The position numbers were made by a program, and so were the translations under genes. Below the pieces are notes generated by a model. That model saw nothing but the letters and a program-made list of their open reading frames with translations. It did not search any database and had not been told where the DNA came from. A stretch of DNA of 64,000 bases from Flavobacteriaceae bacterium (lineage in GTDB: Bacteria; Bacteroidota; Bacteroidia; Flavobacteriales; Flavobacteriaceae). Shown in pieces: positions 43,601 through 52,840 of this stretch (position 1 is its first letter; each line of letters begins with the position of its first letter). Location: NCBI GenBank assembly GCA_018402385.1, contig JAGYJA010000010.1, positions 62,001 to 126,000 of the forward strand, given 5' to 3'.

Positions 43601-44557
43601 TTATTCCTTTTTAGGTTTTGAACCGCTTTCCTTTTTGCTTTGAATTGTTTGGTCCTTTTTCATTTGTTGTCCAATCATATTAGAAGCCGTGAATGATGCC
43701 ACCATATTGTTCAACATATCACTTCCGGCCTGCGGTGAGTTAGGTAATAAAATTAAATTGGAATTTGTTTCTTCACCCAGTGATTGTAATGTATCATAAT
43801 GCTGTGTTACAACAATTAGAGCAGAAGCTTCTTGGGAATTGATACCCACATTATTCAACACATTTACACTCTCTTCCAGACCGCGGGCAATTTCGCGTCG
43901 TTGGTCTGCTATTCCTTGACCCTGCAATCGTTTACTTTCTGCTTCGGCACGCGCTTTTGCAACTATTTTGATTCGCTGTGCTTCTGCTTCAAACTCGGCG
44001 GCAGTTTTTTCTCTTTCTGATGCATTAATGCGGTTCATCGCGTTTTTCACTTGCTGATCGGGATCAATATCAGTGATTAATGTGTTTATGATGTCATATC
44101 CATAGCGAGTCATCGCCTCATTGAGCTCCTTTTTAACGGCATTTGCAATGTCGTCCTTTCGTTCAAATACATAATCAAGCCTTAACTTTGGTACTTCAGC
44201 TCGCACCACGTCAAAAATATAGGAGGTAATCTGGTCATGAGGGTATTCTAGTTTGTAAAATGCATTATATACATTTTCTTCAATCACCTTAAACTGAACA
44301 GAAACCTTTAGTTTTACAAACACATCATCTTTTGTTTTAGTCTCTACAATGACGTCAAGTTGTTGTACTCTTAAATTGATCCTTCCGGCAACTCTATCAA
44401 TTAAAGGAATTTTGAGTTGTAAGCCAGATTTTCTTACACTTGTAAACCGGCCAAAGCGCTCCACAATCCCTGCAGTTTGCTGCTTCACTATAAAAAAGGT
44501 TCCTAGAACCAATAAAAAGAGGATAATGAGTCCTACAATTATTAAAATGTTTCCCAT
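43601..44557 (-). CDS. SPFH/Band 7 family protein (stomatin/slipin-like)
   Basis: 318 residues. One N-terminal TM helix (about 5-25), then the SPFH domain (about 25-210: AGIVERFGRFTSVRKSGLQLKIPLIDRVAGRINLRVQQLDV). A coiled-coil region follows (about 175-240, AEREKTAAEFEAEAQRIKIVAKARAEAESKRLQG), then a disordered basic tail. Oligomerises at the inner membrane in microdomain-like assemblies and often modulates FtsH or NfeD-type partners; no NfeD gene is adjacent here. Monocistronic. Confidence 0.92.
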   Translation of the reverse strand: MGNILIIVGLIILFLLVLGTFFIVKQQTAGIVERFGRFTSVRKSGLQLKIPLIDRVAGRINLRVQQLDVIVETKTKDDVFVKLKVSVQFKVIEENVYNAFYKLEYPHDQITSYIFDVVRAEVPKLRLDYVFERKDDIANAVKKELNEAMTRYGYDIINTLITDIDPDQQVKNAMNRINASEREKTAAEFEAEAQRIKIVAKARAEAESKRLQGQGIADQRREIARGLEESVNVLNNVGINSQEASALIVVTQHYDTLQSLGEETNSNLILLPNSPQAGSDMLNNMVASFTASNMIGQQMKKDQTIQSKKESGSKPKKE

Positions 44558-44603
44558 AATTTGATAATTTATTTTTGAACCCTCAATTTACGAAAATTAA
44601 GTT

Positions 44604-44611
44604 TACTTTTG
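44604..44611 (+). promoter_or_regulatory. Promoter -7 element of the outer-membrane barrel gene
   Basis: TACTTTTG, 22 bases before the TTG start; fits TAnnTTTG. Confidence 0.5.
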
Positions 44612-44633
44612 AACGCATTTTAACACATTCCTT

Positions 44634-45296
44634 TTGAAAACATATTTAACGCTCGCTCTGGCAATACTATTTATTAGCATCTCACAAGTTCAAGCTCAAA
44701 GAAACTTCAAAGAATTCAATGTGATAGGCGTCTCAGGAGGTCTAACACTTTATGACATTAATACTGATGACTTCATCACTACAAGCCGCGAAAGTTATAT
44801 GCTGGGCTTTCAAATGAGGGGCAATGTCTATAACAATTTTGATATGATTTATGGTATTGCTTTCTATGATACCAAAATAGGGATTTCTGCGAGTAGTCTC
44901 CCTGTTGTTGGCAACAAGGAGGTACTTGACTTTAATATGCAATCTGCACAGATTTCTATATTAGGCGGCTATAAAATAATTAAGGAACACCTAAGCGTTG
45001 AAGTGGGGCCCATTTTAAATGTAAACGGAAAACTGACATTAAAAGATACTCCTTTTGAAAATTACATTGTGGAGGGTTATAACACCCTTAGGGCTATCGA
45101 TCTTGAAGATGTTTCTAAAGTGAATTTTCATCTAGCAGCAGGGCTAACAGCCGGTTTTAGAAATTTTAGAGTTTTTGGTCAATATCAATATGGCGTGACC
45201 AATGTGTTGAATAAACTAAACAGTCAAAACCTGGAAAAAGACAATTTTAAAGGCAATAGTAGTTTATTGACGGTAGGGGTAACTGCTTATTTTTAA
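44634..45296 (+). CDS. Outer-membrane beta-barrel protein
   Basis: 220 residues from a TTG start, the only start giving a complete signal peptide (ending VQAQR). The mature protein alternates hydrophobic and polar residues in about eight strands (GGYKIIKEHLSVEVGPILNV, FHLAAGLTAGFRNFRVFGQYQYG) and ends in the barrel-sorting signal VGVTAYF. A porin-type OMP of the opacity/OmpW-like superfamily; function unknown. Converges with gltX, 1 base between the stops. Confidence 0.8.
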   Translation: MKTYLTLALAILFISISQVQAQRNFKEFNVIGVSGGLTLYDINTDDFITTSRESYMLGFQMRGNVYNNFDMIYGIAFYDTKIGISASSLPVVGNKEVLDFNMQSAQISILGGYKIIKEHLSVEVGPILNVNGKLTLKDTPFENYIVEGYNTLRAIDLEDVSKVNFHLAAGLTAGFRNFRVFGQYQYGVTNVLNKLNSQNLEKDNFKGNSSLLTVGVTAYF

Positions 45297-45297
45297 C

Positions 45298-46851
45298 CTA
45301 GCTTACTAATCGCATTTTTATACGCTTAATGGTTTCTTCTTTACCCAGTATTTCCATAATTGCAAAAACATCCGGTCCCTTCATTTCGCCCACGAGCGAA
45401 AGTCTTAAGGGCTGCATGACCCTACCAAATCCAATACCGGCGTCTGTAATCCAAGATTTTACTTTATCTGATAAATGTTCTTGAACAAAAGGGGACGTCT
45501 CTTTTAAAATCATCATAACAGCTTCCATTACTTTGTCTGTCTCTTCATGCCAGCATTTATTGGCAGCTTTTTCATCATAGGCAATCGGAGCCTTGAAAAA
45601 GTAGTGGCTTTGCTCCCATAAATCAGTTATAAAAGTGGCGCGTTCTTTTACCAAACTCACGATGGTTTTTAAATTTAATGAGGTAGTAACCCGCTTGGAG
45701 TCCAAAAGATTTTTAAAACCAATCACCAATTGATCATCTGTTTGAAGTTGCAGATAGTGATGCTGAAACCAGTTTGTTTTTTCAGGATCAAATTTAGCTC
45801 CGGCTTTATTGACGCGCTCAAGCTCAAAGGTATCAATCAATTCATCAAGGCTAAAGATTTCTTGTTCTGTTCCTGGATTCCAACCAAGAAGTGCAAGCAT
45901 ATTAACAACAGCTTCAGGAAGGTATCCATCTTCTCTGTAACCTGAAAAGCGTTCTCCATCACCACTTCGCCATAAAAGCGGGAAAACCGGAAATCCCATT
46001 TTATCACCATCCCGCTTACTTAATTTTCCTTTTCCAACGGGTTTCATAATCAAAGGTAAATGAGCAAATTGTGGAGCTTCCCAGCCAAATGCGTCATACA
46101 ATAATTGATGAAGTGCCAAAGAAGGCAACCACTCTTCTCCACGGATAACATGAGAAATTTTCATTAAGTGGTCATCCACGATGTTTGCAAGATGATAAGT
46201 GGGCATGCCGTCACTTTTGAATAAAACCTTGTCATCGAGTATGTTTGTGTCGATTTCCATCTCACCTCTAATGATGTCATTTAATACAAGCTTTTGGTTT
46301 ACAGGTGTTTTAAACCGAATAACATAGGGATCACCGGCGCTCAATCTTTTTTGAAGTTCAGATTCACTTAGCGTAAGGGAGTTGTCTAATTTTTCCCTGT
46401 TATGATGGTTGTAAATAAAGGTTTTTCCTTTTTCTTCATGATCTTTTCGGTGGAAGTCCAGACTTTCATTGGTGTCAAAAGCATAATACCCATGACCTGA
46501 TTGGATAAGTAGATTTGCATATTCATTGTAAAGATGCTTTCTTTCGCTTTGGCGATAGGGGCCAAAACCCTTTTCTTTTCCAGGACCTTCATCAAAAGGA
46601 ATTCCGCACCAGTTTAGAGCTTCAATAATATATTCTTCTGCGCCCTCAACATATCGATTTTGGTCTGTATCCTCTATTCTTAAAATAAAACTTCCCCTAT
46701 GCTTTTTTGCATAGAGATAGTTAAATAAAGCAGTTCGCACCCCGCCAATATGTAAAGGTCCGGTGGGACTCGGTGCAAATCGCACCCTCACATTCCCGCG
46801 CAGGCGGGAATCTTGTAATGAAATATCCAAATCTCTTGAATGATTGTCCAT
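45298..46851 (-). CDS. gltX: Glutamyl-tRNA synthetase
   Basis: 517 residues from the ATG at 46851 (a TTG at 46875 is also in frame). HIGH-type motif HIGGVRTALFNYL, GluRS-specific EDTDQNR, KMSKS-type KLSKRDGD, and a C-terminal anticodon-binding helical domain. The family normally begins a few residues before VRVRFAPSPTGPLHIGG. Here about 20 extra residues precede it, and LQDSRLRGN within them is the translation of a palindromic repeat, so the repeat landed in the start region and kept the frame. Charges tRNA-Glu. Confidence 0.95.
   Translation of the reverse strand: MDNHSRDLDISLQDSRLRGNVRVRFAPSPTGPLHIGGVRTALFNYLYAKKHRGSFILRIEDTDQNRYVEGAEEYIIEALNWCGIPFDEGPGKEKGFGPYRQSERKHLYNEYANLLIQSGHGYYAFDTNESLDFHRKDHEEKGKTFIYNHHNREKLDNSLTLSESELQKRLSAGDPYVIRFKTPVNQKLVLNDIIRGEMEIDTNILDDKVLFKSDGMPTYHLANIVDDHLMKISHVIRGEEWLPSLALHQLLYDAFGWEAPQFAHLPLIMKPVGKGKLSKRDGDKMGFPVFPLLWRSGDGERFSGYREDGYLPEAVVNMLALLGWNPGTEQEIFSLDELIDTFELERVNKAGAKFDPEKTNWFQHHYLQLQTDDQLVIGFKNLLDSKRVTTSLNLKTIVSLVKERATFITDLWEQSHYFFKAPIAYDEKAANKCWHEETDKVMEAVMMILKETSPFVQEHLSDKVKSWITDAGIGFGRVMQPLRLSLVGEMKGPDVFAIMEILGKEETIKRIKMRLVS
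46792..46813. repeat. Palindromic repeat inside the gltX 5' coding end
   Basis: ATTCCCGC, GCAG, GCGGGAAT, then CTTGTAAT; same family as 40270-40287. It is read in frame in gltX as SRLRGN. Confidence 0.8.
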
Positions 46852-46888
46852 GTTGTCAAAATTTTGAGAGGTCAATTTTTTTGTCTGA

Positions 46889-46896
46889 CAAAGATA
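46889..46896 (-). promoter_or_regulatory. Promoter -7 element of gltX
   Basis: TATCTTTG on the minus strand, 37 bases upstream of the ATG at 46851. Confidence 0.55.
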
Positions 46897-47053
46897 CGAT
46901 TAAAGGCTTATTTTAAAAGCGATTCAAGCGTTATTCCTATTGTTTTTAATCATATCTTAAGCTAGGCTGTTAAAGTTTGTTTAAGACGCGCTCAAATTTT
47001 AGTTTTGAACGTCTTTTATTCCTATTTTTATCGGTTCAGAATCTTATAACGAC

Positions 47054-50000
47054 TTGAATACTTTTGAGAACATACTATCTAAGTTAGAACAGTTTATTAG
47101 AAAATATTATAGTAATGAATTGATAAAAGGAGCTATATTGTTTTTTGCGATAGGGCTGCTTTACTTTATCGCAACGCTTCTTATTGAGCATTTTCTTTGG
47201 CTTTCACAAACCGGGCGCACAATTTTGTTTTGGATATTTGTAATAGTAGAGGTTGCTCTTTTTGCAAGGTTTATCGCTTTTCCTTTGGCAAAATTATTCA
47301 AGCTTCAAAAAGGAATTGACTTTGCACAAGCTTCAAAAATTATTGGAAACCATTTTCCTGAAGTGAGCGATAAGCTTCTTAATCTGCTACAATTAAAGCA
47401 AAATAAACATCAATCTGAACTACTTCTTGCCAGTATTGAACAGAGGTCACAAGAGATGCAGCCCATACCCTTTGTTAATGCGGTTAACTTTAAGCAGAAT
47501 CTTAAATATTTGAAGTATGCAGCGATTCCGGTGATTATAGTTATTCTTTTTGCTGCCACAGGTAATAGTGGCATATTCTCAGGCAGCTATGAGCGTGTTG
47601 TTAATTACAATGTGGCTTATGAGCCTCCTGCACCATTTACATTTTATGTGCTAAATGAATCTCTTGAAGCATTAGAAAACAAACCTTTTGTCTTAAATGT
47701 TCGTGTAGCAGGTGATTTCATTCCCGAAACGGCTTCCATAGTTTACAATAACGAAACCTACTTTCTACAACAAACCGCAACCGGCCAATTTCAATATACT
47801 TTTTCACAACCCACAACTCCTCTAAACTTTAGATTACAGGCAAACACAGTGACCTCAAAACCATATGCACTAAACGTGGTTAAAGTCCCCACACTTGTTT
47901 CATTTGAAATGGAACTCGACTACCCCGCTTATACCAAAAGAACAAATGAAACCTTGAAAAGCACAGGAAATGCTACTGTTCCCGAAGGAACCAATATCAA
48001 TTGGAAATTAAATACCCGTGAAACTAACAATGTAAAACTAAACACACAAGACACGGTTTTGTTTTTTAACGAAAACAACCCTCTGTTTGAGCTTTCGAAG
48101 CCTGTGTATTCAAAATTTGACTATTCCATTTCAACATCAAATGAGGTACTTGATGATTATGAAAATCTTGCATTTTCAATAAACGTTATTAAAGATCAAT
48201 TTCCGGAAATAACATTGGAAGCTAAACAAGACTCTCTCAATAGTCAAGTTACCTATTTTTTTGGAAGAGTCTCAGACGATTATGGATTGTCAAAACTCCA
48301 ACTTGTTTATTTTCCAACCGGGAATGATACAAAAAAGACTCAAGTTTCTCTTTCTGTCAATAAAGGAAATTTTGATCAGTTCTTACACGTTTTCCCAGGT
48401 GATTTAACCCTTGAAGAAGGTCAAGAATACAGTTATTATTTTGAAATTTTTGACAACGACGCCATCAATTCACCTAAAAGCACAAAATCTACAACATATT
48501 CCTTTAGAAAATTGACTCAGGATGAATTGGAAAAACAGCAATTAAAAGAACAACAAGAAACCATTCAGGGGTTGGATAACTCTCTTCAGGAGATGGAAAA
48601 ACAAAATCTTGACCTTGAGGAACTTTCGCGGATGCAAAAAGAGAAAAATGAACTCAATTGGAATGACAAGCAAAAACTGGAAGAATTTCTAAAGCGCCAA
48701 AAACTTCAGGAAGAAATGATGAAAAAGTTCTCTGAAAAAGCAAAAGAAAATCTGGAAAATTTTCAGAAAGAGAACAAAAAAAATGACCCGGAAAAGGAAA
48801 AGTTACAGGAGCGATTTGAAGAAAACGAGGAGCGTTTACAAGAAAACGAAAAATTGCTTGAAGAATTAGAAAAATTACAAGAAAAAATTGCCGAAGAAGA
48901 GCTTTTTGAAAAGCTTGAAGAGCTTAGTAAACAAAACAAAAAACAACAACGAAACTTGGAGCAACTACTGGAGCTAACCAAGCGATATTATGTTGAGAAA
49001 AAAGCTCAGAAGCTCTCAGAGGAATTAGAGAAATTGGCTGAAAAACAAGAAGCGCTTTCAGATGAATCAGAAGAAAATAACACTAAGGAAAAGCAAGAGG
49101 AGTTAAACAATGAATTTGAGGACTTCAAAGAAGAAATGGAAGAGCTAAGGGAAGAAAACGACCAATTAAAAAGCCCTATGGATATCCCTGATAATTCTGC
49201 AAAAGAAGAAGAGGTAAAACAAGAACAGCAAGAAGCCGCTCAAAAACTGGAACAGCAACAACAAGAAGCCGCTCAGGAAAAGCAAAAAAAAGCCGCAGAA
49301 AAAATGAAAGAGATGAGTCAACAAATGCAAATGCAAATGGCGGCAGGAGCCAGTGAGGGTCAAGAAGAGGACATTGAAATGCTTAGACAAATTCTCGATA
49401 ATTTGGTCATATATTCTCTGAGTCAGGAAAATTTAATGGATCAATTTAAAGAATCCCGCTATGGAAATCCATTATTTGGACGAAAGCTTGTGCGTCAAAG
49501 CGAATTAAAACAAAACTTCCAGCATGTTGATGACAGTTTGTTTTCTTTAGCACTTCGTAACCCAATGGTTGGCACTACAATTAATGATCTCATAGAAGAA
49601 GTACACTATAACATTGATAAATCCACAGAAGAACTCGCAGAAAACCGAATTAGAAATGGCGTAGCTTCCCAACAATATGCATTAACCGGGGCCAATGACC
49701 TGGCGGTTCTTCTAGGAGACGCTCTTAACAATATGCAAATGCAAATGCAGATGGGCATGGGACAAGGAGAGGGAAGTCAAGGAAAAGGATTTCAGTTGCC
49801 TGATATCATTAAGCAGCAAGAGAGTTTAAATGAAAAAATGGAACAAGGAACCGAATCCGGGGAGGAAGGAGATCAAGGCGAACAACAAGGAGAACAACAA
49901 GGTGAAGGAGAGGGTGAAGGAGAAGGACAAGGCAATAGCGGTTCAGAAGGTGAAGGTGAAGAAGGTGAAGATGGTGACAGTGAAAAAGAAGGAGAAGGAA

Positions 50001-50434
50001 GCGGTACAATGGAATCGGAACAAATGAATGAAATGTTATTTGAAATTTACAAACAACAACAACTTTTAAGAATGCAACTTGAGGATAAGTTAAGACAAGA
50101 AGGACTTCCTTCAGATGCTCGTAACTTAATTAAGCAAATGGAGCAAGTTGAACAAGAGTTGCTAGAGAGAGGGTTTAATCAACAAACACTTAGAAAAATG
50201 AATGACCTCAAACATCAATTGCTAAAACTTGAAAAAGCTGCCTTTCAACAAGGTGAAGAAGAAAAAAGACAAGGAAGAACTAATGAAAAAGAATATCAAA
50301 AGCCTGTTGACAATCTTCTTGAAAATGCAAGAAAATATTTTAACAACGTTGAAATTTTAAACAGACAACAGTTGCCATTACGACCTGTATATCGTCAAAA
50401 AGTTCAAGATTATTTCAATACAACAAATGATTGA
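47054..50434 (+). CDS. DUF4175-like membrane protein with long coiled coil
   Basis: 1126 residues from TTG. Three N-terminal TM helices (about 24-45, 55-75, 155-175), a beta-rich periplasmic part (about 185-480), then an extreme Glu/Lys/Gln coiled coil (about 485-760) and a Gln/Gly/Glu low-complexity stretch (about 935-980: EQQGEQQGEGEGEG). Resembles the DUF4175 family found in Bacteroidota, function unknown. Overlaps ybeY by 8 bases, so it is likely the first gene of an operon with ybeY. Any codon or repeat expansion would fall in the Gly/Glu stretch. Confidence 0.85.
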   Translation: MNTFENILSKLEQFIRKYYSNELIKGAILFFAIGLLYFIATLLIEHFLWLSQTGRTILFWIFVIVEVALFARFIAFPLAKLFKLQKGIDFAQASKIIGNHFPEVSDKLLNLLQLKQNKHQSELLLASIEQRSQEMQPIPFVNAVNFKQNLKYLKYAAIPVIIVILFAATGNSGIFSGSYERVVNYNVAYEPPAPFTFYVLNESLEALENKPFVLNVRVAGDFIPETASIVYNNETYFLQQTATGQFQYTFSQPTTPLNFRLQANTVTSKPYALNVVKVPTLVSFEMELDYPAYTKRTNETLKSTGNATVPEGTNINWKLNTRETNNVKLNTQDTVLFFNENNPLFELSKPVYSKFDYSISTSNEVLDDYENLAFSINVIKDQFPEITLEAKQDSLNSQVTYFFGRVSDDYGLSKLQLVYFPTGNDTKKTQVSLSVNKGNFDQFLHVFPGDLTLEEGQEYSYYFEIFDNDAINSPKSTKSTTYSFRKLTQDELEKQQLKEQQETIQGLDNSLQEMEKQNLDLEELSRMQKEKNELNWNDKQKLEEFLKRQKLQEEMMKKFSEKAKENLENFQKENKKNDPEKEKLQERFEENEERLQENEKLLEELEKLQEKIAEEELFEKLEELSKQNKKQQRNLEQLLELTKRYYVEKKAQKLSEELEKLAEKQEALSDESEENNTKEKQEELNNEFEDFKEEMEELREENDQLKSPMDIPDNSAKEEEVKQEQQEAAQKLEQQQQEAAQEKQKKAAEKMKEMSQQMQMQMAAGASEGQEEDIEMLRQILDNLVIYSLSQENLMDQFKESRYGNPLFGRKLVRQSELKQNFQHVDDSLFSLALRNPMVGTTINDLIEEVHYNIDKSTEELAENRIRNGVASQQYALTGANDLAVLLGDALNNMQMQMQMGMGQGEGSQGKGFQLPDIIKQQESLNEKMEQGTESGEEGDQGEQQGEQQGEGEGEGEGQGNSGSEGEGEEGEDGDSEKEGEGSGTMESEQMNEMLFEIYKQQQLLRMQLEDKLRQEGLPSDARNLIKQMEQVEQELLERGFNQQTLRKMNDLKHQLLKLEKAAFQQGEEEKRQGRTNEKEYQKPVDNLLENARKYFNNVEILNRQQLPLRPVYRQKVQDYFNTTND

Positions 50435-50846
50435 TTTTTTTTCTGAAACAAATTTTCAAGTACAGGATGAAAATTCTTACTCCTTATGGATTTCTCAAAT
50501 AATTGAGAGCGAAGACTTCTCTTTGGGTGATATCAGTTATATTTTCTGTGATGATGCAGCGTTACACAAAATCAACCTTGAATATTTGCAACACGATACA
50601 CTCACAGACATCATTAGTTTTGACTACTCTTTGGGAAAACAATTACACGGTGAAATTTTTATTTCCATTGAAAGAGTCAAAGAAAATGCTAAAGAATTTG
50701 ATGTTGCATTTGAAAACGAACTCTTACGTGTCATGATTCATGGGATTTTACATTTTATGGGTTATAAAGACAAAACACCTTCTGAACAAGCGCAAATGAG
50801 AGAAAGAGAAAACCTTGCAATTTCAAAATTTAGCTTTAACAACTAG
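50427..50846 (+). CDS. ybeY: Endoribonuclease YbeY (16S rRNA maturation)
   Basis: 139 residues. The metal-binding motif is HGILHFMGYKD (His105, His109, then Asp115 where most phyla carry a third His). LTDIISFDYS and GEIFIS are also conserved. A single-strand RNA endonuclease for 16S 3' processing and ribosome quality control. Start overlaps the DUF4175-like gene. Confidence 0.93.
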   Translation: MIDFFSETNFQVQDENSYSLWISQIIESEDFSLGDISYIFCDDAALHKINLEYLQHDTLTDIISFDYSLGKQLHGEIFISIERVKENAKEFDVAFENELLRVMIHGILHFMGYKDKTPSEQAQMRERENLAISKFSFNN

Positions 50847-50880
50847 CATCTCTTTGATATTCAGAATATTATATTATAAT

Positions 50881-50912
50881 TTGTTGATATTCTGATATTT
50901 AGCTTATATTTG
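50881..50912 (+). promoter_or_regulatory. Promoter of mnmG
   Basis: TTGTTG at 50881-50886 and TATATTTG at 50905-50912, separated by 18-21 bases: the full Bacteroidota -33/-7 arrangement. The parS-like palindrome lies between it and the start codon. Confidence 0.65.
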
Positions 50913-50933
50913 CAACCTTAATTTAACATCATT

Positions 50934-50949
50934 TGTTCCACGTGGAACA
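50934..50949. promoter_or_regulatory. parS: parS-like centromere site 1
   Basis: TGTTCCACGTGGAACA, a perfect 16-bp palindrome, two bases different from the ParB-binding consensus TGTTTCACGTGAAACA. Lies in the mnmG leader. Confidence 0.85.
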
Positions 50950-50968
50950 AAAATAAAGATACAATAGA

Positions 50969-52840
50969 ATGTTTGAAAATGAATATGATGTAATCGTAGT
51001 GGGTGGAGGACATGCTGGCTCTGAAGCTGCTGCTGCTGCTGCCAATATGGGCTCTAAAACTTTGCTGGTAACGATGAATCTTCAAAATATAGCCCAAATG
51101 TCTTGTAATCCTGCTATGGGAGGAATTGCTAAAGGTCAAATTGTTCGTGAGATAGATGCATTAGGCGGATATAGCGGTATTGTTTCTGACAAAACAGCCA
51201 TTCAATTCAAAATGCTTAACAAGTCAAAAGGACCTGCTATGTGGAGTCCAAGGGTTCAAAGCGACCGTATGCGATTTGCCGAAGAATGGCGATTGATGCT
51301 GGAACAAACTCCAAACCTTGATTTTTATCAAGAAATGGTTTCGGGATTAATTGTAAAAAATAACAAAATTTGTGGCGTTAAAACTTCACTAGGAATTGAA
51401 ATAAAAGGAAAATCTGTCGTATTGACAAACGGAACATTTCTAAATGGTTTAATCCATATCGGAGAAAAACAATTTGGCGGAGGTCGAGCAGGAGAGAAAG
51501 CCTCAACCGGTATTACAGAGGATTTAGTAAAACTAGGTTTTGATGCAGGAAGAATGAAAACCGGAACTCCACCACGGGTGGATGGCAGATCACTTGATTT
51601 TTCAAAAATGGAAGATCAACCGGGTGATGAAAAACCAGATAAGTTTTCATTTACCAACTTAACAAAACCTTTAAAAAATCAACGCTCCTGTTATATGACT
51701 TATACCAGTAATCTCGTCCATGATTTATTGCGTGAAGGTTTTGATCGTTCACCAATGTTCAATGGAAGAATTCAAAGTATTGGGCCACGTTATTGCCCAT
51801 CTATTGAAGATAAAATAAATCGTTTTGCCGATAAAGACAGGCATCAATTATTTGTTGAACCTGAGGGTTGGAATACCGTAGAGTTTTATGTCAATGGCTT
51901 TTCTACTTCTTTGCCGGAAGATGTTCAATTTAAAGCTTTGCGTTCTGTTGTAGGTTTTGAAAACGTGAAATTTTTCAGACCCGGTTATGCTATTGAATAT
52001 GATTATTTCCCCCCCACTCAATTAAAACACACCTTAGAAACAAAACTCGTTGAAGGTTTGTATTTCGCCGGACAAATAAATGGAACAACCGGTTATGAAG
52101 AAGCGGCTTCACAAGGTTTAATGGCCGGAATGAATGCGCATTTAAAAGTCCACGAAAAAGACCCTTTTATTTTAAAGAGAAATGAAGCATACATCGGCGT
52201 TTTAGTTGATGATTTGATCACTAAAGGAACTGAAGAACCATACAGAATGTTTACTTCAAGAGCTGAATATAGAACTCTTTTACGACAGGATAATGCAGAT
52301 TTTAGGCTTACGCCAAAATCATTTGAAATAGGTTTAGCCGGAAAAGACAGAATTAAACGTATGGAAGAAAAGCAATCAAAATCTGAAGATTTTGTACAAT
52401 TTTTTAGAGAAACAAGCTTTTCACCAGAAGTAATGAATCCCATTTTAGAAGAAAAAAATTCTGCAATTGTAAGTCAAGGTGATAAAATGTTTAAAGTTTT
52501 TTCAAGGCCAAACATTACTCTTGAAGATATGCGAAAAATCCAAGAAGTAGAAGACTATATATTAAACAATGATTTGGATAATGAAATTTTAGAGCAAGTA
52601 GAGATTCAAGTTAAATATTCAGGATATATAGACAAGGAAAAAAACAATGCCGACAAACTAAACAGACTTGAAGGAATTAAAATTCCAGACTCCTTTGACT
52701 ACAGCGCTTTAAAGTCGCTTTCCAATGAAGCTAGGGAAAAATTAAACGCCATTAGACCCACCACAATTTCGCAGGCATCACGCATTAGTGGTGTATCGCC
52801 TAATGATATTTCTGTTATGTTAGTCTATATGGGAAGATAA
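50969..52840 (+). CDS. mnmG: tRNA uridine-5-carboxymethylaminomethyl modification enzyme
   Basis: 623 residues. FAD-binding GGGHAGSEAAAA at residues 12-23, the MnmG signature MSCNPAMGGIAKGQIVREIDALGG, GRAGEKASTGITEDL, TGTPPRVDG, and the C-terminal SRISGVSPNDISVMLVYMGR that binds MnmE. With MnmE it installs cmnm5 at U34 of several tRNAs. Its stop (TAA) overlaps the ATG of the methyltransferase by one base. Flanked on both sides by parS-like sites. Confidence 0.97.
   Translation: MFENEYDVIVVGGGHAGSEAAAAAANMGSKTLLVTMNLQNIAQMSCNPAMGGIAKGQIVREIDALGGYSGIVSDKTAIQFKMLNKSKGPAMWSPRVQSDRMRFAEEWRLMLEQTPNLDFYQEMVSGLIVKNNKICGVKTSLGIEIKGKSVVLTNGTFLNGLIHIGEKQFGGGRAGEKASTGITEDLVKLGFDAGRMKTGTPPRVDGRSLDFSKMEDQPGDEKPDKFSFTNLTKPLKNQRSCYMTYTSNLVHDLLREGFDRSPMFNGRIQSIGPRYCPSIEDKINRFADKDRHQLFVEPEGWNTVEFYVNGFSTSLPEDVQFKALRSVVGFENVKFFRPGYAIEYDYFPPTQLKHTLETKLVEGLYFAGQINGTTGYEEAASQGLMAGMNAHLKVHEKDPFILKRNEAYIGVLVDDLITKGTEEPYRMFTSRAEYRTLLRQDNADFRLTPKSFEIGLAGKDRIKRMEEKQSKSEDFVQFFRETSFSPEVMNPILEEKNSAIVSQGDKMFKVFSRPNITLEDMRKIQEVEDYILNNDLDNEILEQVEIQVKYSGYIDKEKNNADKLNRLEGIKIPDSFDYSALKSLSNEAREKLNAIRPTTISQASRISGVSPNDISVMLVYMGR

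Noticed and set aside
49809..50027. ORFs on both strands in the Gly/Glu tract of the DUF4175-like gene
   Set aside because: Low-complexity shadows of the real reading frame.
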